Shown here one piece after another: positions 1-3,625 of a DNA stretch of 6,969 nt. Position 1 is the first letter of the stretch; every line of letters starts with the position of its first letter. The position numbers were made by a program, and so were the translations under genes. The DNA is taken from positions 1 through 6,969 of the forward strand of contig CADBXQ010000115.1 in assembly GCA_902798675.1 (NCBI GenBank), read 5' to 3'. The notes beneath the pieces were generated by a model. The model was not told where the DNA came from. It did not search any database and worked only from the letters and a program-made list of their open reading frames with translations. This DNA comes from Oscillospiraceae bacterium (GTDB lineage: Bacteria; Bacillota; Clostridia; Oscillospirales; Ruminococcaceae).

Positions 1-332
1 AAAGAAACGCCAATTTGCCCAATTTTTGAATTTTTAATTTGCTCATATTGTTCTTTCCCAAGGCCATTTCCGTTTGTTATTATATTGACATATACCCCAT
101 TATCCACAAACTTTCGCGCGATCTTGTCCCAACCTTTTTTGAAAAACACTTCGCCGCCCATGAGCGTTATGAACTCGAGCCCCATGTCTATCAGCTGCGA
201 AGCGATGTCCATGCATTGATCCAAAGTCATCTCATTGTTTTTTTGCTTGCCAGCTTTAGATCCGCAGTGCATGCAATTCATGTTGCATTTTAAAGTCAGC
301 TCCCAAACTGCTTGTCTTGGATAATATGTCAT
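1..332 (-). CDS. Radical SAM peptide maturase, N-terminal part (runs off left edge)
   Basis: Translating the minus strand from ATG at 332 gives 110 open codons to the window edge. The protein begins MTYYPRQAVWELTLKC and has the radical SAM cluster motif CxxxCxxC at residues 16, 20 and 23 (CNMNCMHC), which binds the 4Fe-4S cluster that cleaves S-adenosylmethionine. An LMGGE segment at about residues 57-61 is the SAM-contacting motif typical of this fold. The AVWELTLKCNxxCxHCGSxAG opening resembles SPASM-type maturases found beside RiPP precursors; the SPASM domain itself would lie outside the window. The start is supported by a strong GGAGGAG ribosome binding site a few bases upstream (337-345). 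It lies 48 nt downstream of the 111-aa precursor and is probably in the same transcript, so the likely substrates are the four precursors here. The exact modification is unknown. The radical SAM call is firm; the maturase role is inferred from context. Confidence 0.85.
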   Translation of the reverse strand, partial: MTYYPRQAVWELTLKCNMNCMHCGSKAGKQKNNEMTLDQCMDIASQLIDMGLEFITLMGGEVFFKKGWDKIARKFVDNGVYVNIITNGNGLGKEQYEQIKNSKIGQIGVS

Positions 333-380
333 AAAACTCCTCCTCAAAAATTAAAAATTAAGCACTTTTAAAAGCTAAGA

Positions 381-716
381 TTAAAATTCAATTTGTCCTG
401 TCCCAATGGTTTCAACCCCGCGCGAGAGTGTCTCGATTACGGATGGTATTTTATCTCTAGGAAAACAACCATACGCCATACATCCAACGCTAAATACAGA
501 ACCTCCGCCAGCAACAACCTCTAAAGCATTATCGTCAAGGCTGCCGTCTTGACCTGGAAAACAAGCTCTGACATAGTTCCAAGCTTTTTTTAATTGTTCT
601 TCTGTGAAGTAGAAAACGTTGTTTTTGTCAATAAATTTTTTGAATTCGTCTATGTCTTTGCATTTTGCAGCCGGGTCTAAATTTTTTTCGTTTTTCAAAA
701 ATTCATCAATTTTCAT
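381..716 (-). CDS. RiPP precursor with Nif11-like leader and VAGG site, 111 aa
   Basis: Small protein with a charged helical leader and a short core. Residues about 21-45 (DIDEFKKFIDKNNVFYFTEE followed by QLKKA) match the layout of Nif11-type leaders, and residues 60-71 (LDDNALEVVAGG) form a typical double-glycine cleavage site. The predicted core is residues 72-111, starting GSVFSVGCMAYGCFP, with two cysteines flanking an AYG; the rest is polar without Cys. The leader is clearly not the NHLP type used by the three upstream precursors. Start ATG at 716 has a strong GAGGAGG site 8 nt upstream. It sits 75 nt downstream of the 191-aa precursor and 48 nt upstream of the radical SAM maturase, with no evident promoter or terminator in between, so cotranscription is likely. 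The precursor role is inferred from leader, GG site and neighbours; the product is unknown. A maturation partner protein is the main alternative. Confidence 0.7.
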   Translation of the reverse strand: MKIDEFLKNEKNLDPAAKCKDIDEFKKFIDKNNVFYFTEEQLKKAWNYVRACFPGQDGSLDDNALEVVAGGGSVFSVGCMAYGCFPRDKIPSVIETLSRGVETIGTGQIEF

Positions 717-791
717 TTTTAATGCCTCCTCAAAACTTTAAAACATCTAATTAGCAGCATTAACCAATGTTTGTGTTTTTTTAAAACCCAA

Positions 792-1367
792 TCACCAATA
801 TCTAGCTGACGGATTAGCTCCATAAACCGCTCTCGCCGGATTGCGAGGTTCTGAAGAAGTATTTGTTGCAGGATTTGAACCGGGATTTGAAGGGCCTGGC
901 TGGGGATATGTATACTGAGGATCAGATTTAAATTGTTTCATCCACTCTTTGGCATTTTTAGTATCATTCATAATCGGAGGAGCGGGGCGCAGACAAGCGT
1001 TTTCAGTCTTAAGATGGTGACTCAATAAAGGAGCTGGAGCAAAATCTTCAACTTTTCCTTTGCCCATAATCGGAGGAGCGGGGCGCAGACAAACGTTTTC
1101 AGTCTTAAGATGGTTGCTCAATAGAGGAGCTGGAGCAAAGTCTTGAACTTTTCTTTTGCCGTCGCCCCCAGCAACACTGCTCAAATCCGCATCCGACATC
1201 TCATCCATTGGCGCAACCTCAAAAATAAGATTCTCTTTACATTTTAATTTGCATGGCAAATCCTCGCCAAATTCGTCTTTGATTGCTTGATTTGCATTTT
1301 GAAGAAGTTTTTGTCTAAATCCCGGATCAGCCGAAGCCCTGTTTAAATATTTCTTTAAGTCTAACAT
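792..1367 (-). CDS. NHLP-type RiPP precursor with two 32-aa Pro/Cys core repeats, 191 aa
   Basis: Residues 1-68 form a nitrile-hydratase-like (NHLP) leader: ADPGFRQKLLQNANQAIKDE, then FGEDLP, then an acidic segment ending MSDADLSSVAGG (GG at 67-68). This is the leader and protease recognition type of proteusin-like precursors. The core (69-191) starts with two tandem 32-residue units that differ at only four positions (start GKRKVQDFAPAPLLSNHLKT and GKGKVEDFAPAPLLSHHLKT); each holds one Cys and ends in LRPAPPIM. A low-complexity Pro/Asn/Ser tail follows, ending VYGANPSARYW. ATG at 1367 is chosen because it aligns with the two paralogous starts and has AAAGGAG 12 nt upstream. It has its own promoter (1437-1465) and follows a terminator, so it likely heads a second transcription unit with the 111-aa precursor and the maturase. 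Precursor identity is well supported; the modification is unknown. Confidence 0.82.
   Translation of the reverse strand: MLDLKKYLNRASADPGFRQKLLQNANQAIKDEFGEDLPCKLKCKENLIFEVAPMDEMSDADLSSVAGGDGKRKVQDFAPAPLLSNHLKTENVCLRPAPPIMGKGKVEDFAPAPLLSHHLKTENACLRPAPPIMNDTKNAKEWMKQFKSDPQYTYPQPGPSNPGSNPATNTSSEPRNPARAVYGANPSARYW
969..1160 (-). repeat. 96-bp tandem repeat, two copies, in the 191-aa precursor core
   Basis: Copies at 969-1064 and 1065-1160, each encoding a 32-residue unit with one Cys and the ending LRPAPPIM. Only a few bases differ, so the duplication is recent or kept uniform by recombination. The length is a multiple of three, keeping the frame. Confidence 0.92.
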
Positions 1368-1376
1368 AATTAATAC

Positions 1377-1393
1377 ACACTCCTTTCAAGTGT
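1377..1393 (-). promoter_or_regulatory. Shine-Dalgarno hairpin of the 191-aa precursor
   Basis: ACACT-TGAAAGG-AGTGT, identical in stem and loop to the copy at 3015-3031, although the bases between it and the ATG differ. Confidence 0.4.
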
Positions 1394-1411
1394 TAAACAA
1401 ATTTGAATATA

Positions 1412-1430
1412 AGTGGAATTTTAATCCACT
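1412..1430 (-). promoter_or_regulatory. Inverted repeat at predicted +1 of the 191-aa precursor
   Basis: Identical 19-nt copy of the AGTGGA/TCCACT inverted repeat, with the same distance to its -10 box. Exact identity, while neighbouring AT-rich DNA has diverged, suggests selection or recent duplication. Confidence 0.55.
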
Positions 1431-1436
1431 GTCATA

Positions 1437-1465
1437 ATTTTAACACTTTTCATGAATTTTATCAA
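1437..1465 (-). promoter_or_regulatory. Promoter of the 191-aa precursor transcript
   Basis: Minus-strand -35 TTGATA (1460-1465) and -10 TAAAAT (1437-1442) with a 17-nt spacer. It lies between the terminator at 1571-1607 and the 191-aa precursor, so it likely drives that gene, the 111-aa precursor and the maturase. It is the duplicate of the 3075-3103 promoter. Confidence 0.68.
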
Positions 1466-1551
1466 TATAATTTTGACATTTTTGTAGGAATGCACAAAAA
1501 TCAATGAAAGAATTTATTTTTTTAACAATAATTATTTTATAATATGACGTC

Positions 1552-1607
1552 AAAAAAATAATAATAAAAAACAGCGACTCCAAAAACGCATTTTTCAAAG
1601 TCGCTGT
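1552..1607 (-). terminator. Rho-independent terminator after the 103-aa precursor
   Basis: On the minus strand ACAGCGACT (1599-1607) pairs with AGTCGCTGT (1571-1579). Inside, AAAAA and TTTTT arms pair around TGCG, giving an almost continuous long stem. A T-rich tract follows directly (TTTTTATTATTATTTTTTT, about 1552-1570). It separates the 297/103-aa precursor transcript from the downstream unit. Confidence 0.8.
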
Positions 1608-1673
1608 AATTCGAGTATGTAAACTTAAATTTAAAAAATCAAACATCCACAACAATTGCAAATCTATAATAAT

Positions 1674-1757
1674 TTACATATATCCTCTTCTAACATCATT
1701 TTCTAGACCTGCATCATCTCTAGACCTAACAAAAGGACTATTATTTCTGCTGGAATC
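1674..1757 (-). other. Possible out-of-frame C-terminal continuation of the 103-aa precursor
   Basis: Just past the TGA of the 103-aa precursor, another minus-strand frame stays open for 27 codons to a TAA at 1674-1676. It reads DSSRNNSPFVRSRDDAGLEN and then DVRRGYM, similar in composition (Arg, Asp, Asn, FVR, DVR) to the preceding core, which has FVDDVRPR. Losing one base in the CCC/GGG run at 1759-1764 would join the frames as GPGDSSR. This could be a real frameshift, a sequencing error or chance; 27 open codons is only modest evidence. Confidence 0.3.
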
Positions 1758-2067
1758 ACCCGGGACCATCAGTCCTAGCGAAAGGAGGAAAATCAAATCC
1801 ATAACGTTCCCTATATGAATAAGTAGACCGTGGTCTGACGTCGTCTACAAATGCATTTTTACTTGGCGGAGCGCCATAATACATACTTCCCCCAGCAACG
1901 CTATCCATCAGCTCAACTTCAAAAATAAGCTTTTCTTTACACTTTAATTTATATGGTAAATCCTCGCCAAATTCGTCTTTGATCGCTTGGTTGGCATTTT
2001 GAAGCAGTCTCTTCCTAAGACCCGGATCAGCCGCAGCCCTTTGTTCATATTTTTGTAGATCTAACAT
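1756..2067 (-). CDS. NHLP-type RiPP precursor with shortened leader, 103 aa
   Basis: The first 51 residues are almost the same as the other two NHLP leaders here (ADPGLRKRLLQNANQAIKDE, FGEDLPYKLKCKEKLIFEV). The acidic stretch before the cleavage motif is about eight residues shorter: ELMDSVAGG replaces a segment like APMDEMSDADLSSVAGG. GG is at 59-60, leaving a 43-residue core rich in Tyr, Arg and Pro with no Cys, beginning SMYYGAPPSK and containing RERYGFDFPPF. It starts 45 nt after the stop of the 297-aa precursor, with only a decayed copy of the family promoter upstream and a weaker AAAGAAG ribosome site, so it is probably translated from the upstream gene's transcript. A terminator lies about 150 nt downstream. 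The frame closes early at a CCCGGGTGA run, and a coding-looking continuation in another frame follows (1674-1757). It could be functional or decaying. Confidence 0.72.
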   Translation of the reverse strand: MLDLQKYEQRAAADPGLRKRLLQNANQAIKDEFGEDLPYKLKCKEKLIFEVELMDSVAGGSMYYGAPPSKNAFVDDVRPRSTYSYRERYGFDFPPFARTDGPG

Positions 2068-2076
2068 AGTTCACAC

Positions 2077-2093
2077 ACACTTCTTTCAAGCGT
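2077..2093 (-). promoter_or_regulatory. Shine-Dalgarno hairpin of the 103-aa precursor
   Basis: ACGCT-TGAAAGA-AGTGT: one stem pair becomes a G-U wobble, so folding is retained, while the ribosome site weakens to AAAGAAG. Translation of this gene may be lower than that of its paralogs. Confidence 0.38.
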
Positions 2094-2111
2094 TTAAAAA
2101 AATTTAAATTA

Positions 2112-3005
2112 TTAGCGGAAGTTTAATTCACTGTTGTTCTTATTGCGTAGATATTGCTGAGATTCTACAAAAAAATCATCATAATTTCCAGGATGATATA
2201 CACTACGCCAACGAGATTTTCTAAATGATGGAGGAAATGCCTTGGGATATGGTCTAGCTCCCAAGCGACCGTTTGCTCGACCTAGTGGTGGTAACTCTGG
2301 TCTTGATGAAAACTTGTAGTCCACATTGTATGCATCGTTTCCCCCAGCAACGCCGCCTAAGTTGCGTTCAGAAAGTTCTCCGTATTGTGGGTTTTGCGGG
2401 AGCGGACCAAAATAATTAGAATCGATAGCATCTTGAAGCGTTGGCAGCGGCCTAGTCCCCTCTAGCTTGTCTTTAAGTGTTTGGGTTGGCTGCAACCTAG
2501 CATCTCCAATAAATCCATCTTTATTTGCCTTTTGGGCCAATCCTTTGACAAATTTATTGTATGCATCGTTTCCTCCAGAAACGCCGCCTAAGTTGCGTTC
2601 AGAAAGTTCTCCGTATTGTGGGTTTTGCGGGAGCGGACCAAAATAATTAGAATCGATAGCATCTTGCAGCGTTGGCAGCGGCTTAGTCCCCTCTAGCTTG
2701 TCTTTAAGTGTTTGGGTTGGCTGCAACCTGGCATCTCCAATAAATCCATCTTTATTTGCCTTTTGGGCCCACATTTTGGCAAATTTATTGTATGCATCGT
2801 TTCCCCCAGAAACCTTTTTTGCATCAGCATCCGAAAAATCGTCAATCGATTCAACTTCAAAAATAAGCTTCTCTTTACACTTTAATTCATATGGCAAATC
2901 CTCGCCAAACTCGTCTTTGATCGCTTGGTTGGCATTTTGAAGCAGTCTCTTCCTAAAACCCGGATCAGCCGAAGCCCTTCTCAAATATTTTTGTAGATCT
3001 AACAT
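2112..3005 (-). CDS. Multi-core NHLP-type RiPP precursor with three GG sites, 297 aa
   Basis: Residues 1-68 are an NHLP leader (ADPGFRKRLLQNANQAIKDE, FGEDLPYELKCKEKLIFEV, FSDADAKKVSGG). The rest has a striking layout: a 77-residue unit starting VSGGNDAYNK and ending YGELSERNLGG occurs twice in tandem (residues 65-141 and 142-218), then a third VAGGNDAYN (219-227) opens a different C-terminal segment. GG pairs thus fall at 67-68, 144-145 and 221-222, each preceded by leader-like residues and followed by NDAYN. If all are cut, three Cys-free cores of 77, 77 and 75 residues result. The last is Arg/Pro/Tyr-rich (ARPYPKAFPPSFRKSRWRSV). ATG at 3005 aligns with the paralogs and has AAAGGAG 12 nt upstream. 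A promoter lies at 3075-3103, making this the first gene of its transcript. Much longer than usual precursors of this family, because of the duplication. Cleavage at the internal sites is inferred. Confidence 0.8.
   Translation of the reverse strand: MLDLQKYLRRASADPGFRKRLLQNANQAIKDEFGEDLPYELKCKEKLIFEVESIDDFSDADAKKVSGGNDAYNKFAKMWAQKANKDGFIGDARLQPTQTLKDKLEGTKPLPTLQDAIDSNYFGPLPQNPQYGELSERNLGGVSGGNDAYNKFVKGLAQKANKDGFIGDARLQPTQTLKDKLEGTRPLPTLQDAIDSNYFGPLPQNPQYGELSERNLGGVAGGNDAYNVDYKFSSRPELPPLGRANGRLGARPYPKAFPPSFRKSRWRSVYHPGNYDDFFVESQQYLRNKNNSELNFR
2114..2132 (-). repeat. Decayed copy of the +1 inverted repeat inside the 297-aa precursor 3' end
   Basis: The plus strand reads AGCGGAAGTTTAATTCACT, differing from the intact 19-mer at three positions so that the arms no longer pair well. 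It lies at the same place relative to the 103-aa precursor but is now part of the last codons of the 297-aa precursor. The adjoining -10 region is degraded too, so no promoter is called. Confidence 0.45.
2325..2813 (-). repeat. 231-bp tandem repeat, two full copies plus a 27-bp start, in the 297-aa precursor
   Basis: Full copies at 2583-2813 and 2352-2582 encode 77 residues each, from V[S]GGNDAYN to ERNLGG. A third partial copy (2325-2351) encodes VAGGNDAYN. The two full units differ at only a few residues (KFAKMW versus KFVKGL, TKPLP versus TRPLP). Confidence 0.93.
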
Positions 3006-3014
3006 AGTTCACAC

Positions 3015-3031
3015 ACACTCCTTTCAAGTGT
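3015..3031 (-). promoter_or_regulatory. Shine-Dalgarno hairpin of the 297-aa precursor
   Basis: Minus-strand ACACT-TGAAAGG-AGTGT can fold as a 5-bp stem whose loop carries most of the AAAGGAG ribosome site. The ATG follows 9 nt after the stem. Conserved in all three NHLP genes. Confidence 0.4.
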
Positions 3032-3049
3032 AAAACAAATTTGAATATA

Positions 3050-3068
3050 AGTGGAATTTTAATCCACT
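3050..3068 (-). promoter_or_regulatory. Inverted repeat at predicted +1 of the 297-aa precursor
   Basis: AGTGGA and TCCACT arms around a 7-nt AT loop, starting at the predicted transcription start. It could be a repressor operator or a 5'-end mRNA stem-loop. The same 19-mer is present unchanged at 1412-1430. Confidence 0.55.
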
Positions 3069-3074
3069 GTCATA

Positions 3075-3103
3075 ATTTTAACATTTTTAGCAAATTTTGT
3101 AAA
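3075..3103 (-). promoter_or_regulatory. Promoter of the 297-aa precursor transcript
   Basis: On the minus strand the -35 box is TTTACA (3098-3103) and the -10 box TAAAAT (3075-3080), separated by 17 nt. The paralogous copy at 1437-1465 keeps the same boxes and spacing while the spacer sequence differs, which supports function. Predicted +1 is near 3068, where a small inverted repeat begins. Confidence 0.65.
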
Positions 3104-3200
3104 TATATTTTTAATATTTTTGTCGAAATGCACAAATATTAATGAGAAAATTTAGTTATTTTTGCAAAAAATCCCTTTATAGCGCCATAAAAATTGACAA

Positions 3201-3231
3201 TAAAAAACAGCGACTTCAGCCTACCGCTTGT
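3201..3231 (-). terminator. Weakened terminator copy upstream of the precursor cluster
   Basis: The 3' arm and T tract (AGTCGCTGTTTTTTATT on the minus strand, 3202-3215) match the terminator at 1571-1579, but the 5' arm has changed. A shorter hairpin is still possible: ACAAGCG (3225-3231) against CGCTGT (3207-3212), with one bulge. No minus-strand gene lies upstream in the window, so it looks like a relic of the duplicated unit. Confidence 0.35.
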
Positions 3232-3521
3232 TATTGGCGCTTTGAAAGAACTTTTTGCTTAAATAGAGTTTTATATGACAGATGGTTGTGAGCGGGTGGC
3301 GCTTACTTTGTTTTTGCATTGTTTTTTAGAATGCAATTGAGGATATTATAATTTTTTTGGTTTTTTGAACAAAGAGTCGAATTTTTTAGATAAAAGTTGG
3401 AAAGGGACAAATATAATCCAATCCAAACATACAATTAGTGGCTTTTGCAATTTTTTTGTTTACTGTAAAAAAATATCAACTATAAACCTACAAAAATAAC
3501 AAAATAAAAAGCAATATGAGC
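3232..3521. other. AT-rich intergenic stretch without a gene
   Basis: No convincing coding frame or RNA gene on either strand. The only structure noticed is a 7-bp hairpin, TTGCATT/AATGCAA (3314-3336) with a 9-nt loop, too AT-rich to interpret. It separates the divergent RiPP and lepA promoters. Confidence 0.5.
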
Positions 3522-3550
3522 TTGCCAATTGCTGCGGGATCTGATATAAT
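3522..3550 (+). promoter_or_regulatory. lepA promoter, extended -10
   Basis: TTGCCA (3522-3527), a 17-nt spacer and TATAAT (3545-3550), with TG at 3542-3543 giving an extended -10. This is close to the sigma-70/sigma-A consensus and sits about 75 nt before the lepA TTG start, diverging from the RiPP promoter at 3075-3103. Confidence 0.75.
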
Positions 3551-3625
3551 TAAAATTAGATTTTGATTTTTGTCCTAAAATGATCGATTTTTTGAGCCAA
3601 GAGCGCTTTTGGAGGGATCTTAGCC

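Larger units (their letters stand above)
1215..1579 (-). repeat. Duplicated leader-plus-upstream module, copy 2
   Basis: Homologous to 2853-3215 over the leader codons and about 210 nt upstream, including the boxes at 1437-1442 and 1460-1465 and the ACAGCGACT terminator arm. The gene-free stretch 1368-1755 consists of this copy, the terminator hairpin and a possible out-of-frame tail of the 103-aa precursor; no independent gene is seen in it. Confidence 0.8.
1915..2145 (-). repeat. Duplicated leader-plus-upstream module, copy 3 (decayed upstream)
   Basis: Leader codons 1-51 of the 103-aa precursor and the Shine-Dalgarno hairpin are well preserved, but the upstream part is degraded and overlaps the 3' end of the 297-aa precursor. 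The right-hand limit is approximate. Confidence 0.6.
2853..3215 (-). repeat. Duplicated leader-plus-upstream module, copy 1
   Basis: This module (promoter, +1 inverted repeat, Shine-Dalgarno hairpin and codons 1-51 of the NHLP leader) recurs at 1215-1579 and, in decayed form without a clear promoter, at about 1915-2145. Homology runs from the leader out to the ACAGCGACT arm of the terminator (3207-3215), so the copied unit spans from one gene's terminator into the next gene's leader. Confidence 0.8.

Noticed and set aside
39..293. Plus-strand open frame of 84 codons
   Set aside because: It is antisense to the radical SAM maturase, which has clear family motifs.
362..374. CTTTTAAAAG palindrome between the 111-aa precursor and the maturase, as a terminator
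   Set aside because: The stem is almost all A-T and followed by mixed AT sequence, so too weak; read-through to the maturase is more likely.
1440..1661. Minus-strand open frame of 73 codons
   Set aside because: It runs across the terminator hairpin and the promoter, has a composition driven by AT-rich DNA, no ribosome site and no recognisable motif.
2325..2813. CRISPR array from the regular repeats
   Set aside because: The repeats are 231 bp, contiguous, in frame and coding, with no short repeat/spacer pattern.
2698..2940. Plus-strand open frame of 80 codons
   Set aside because: Antisense to the conserved NHLP leader and first repeat of the 297-aa precursor.
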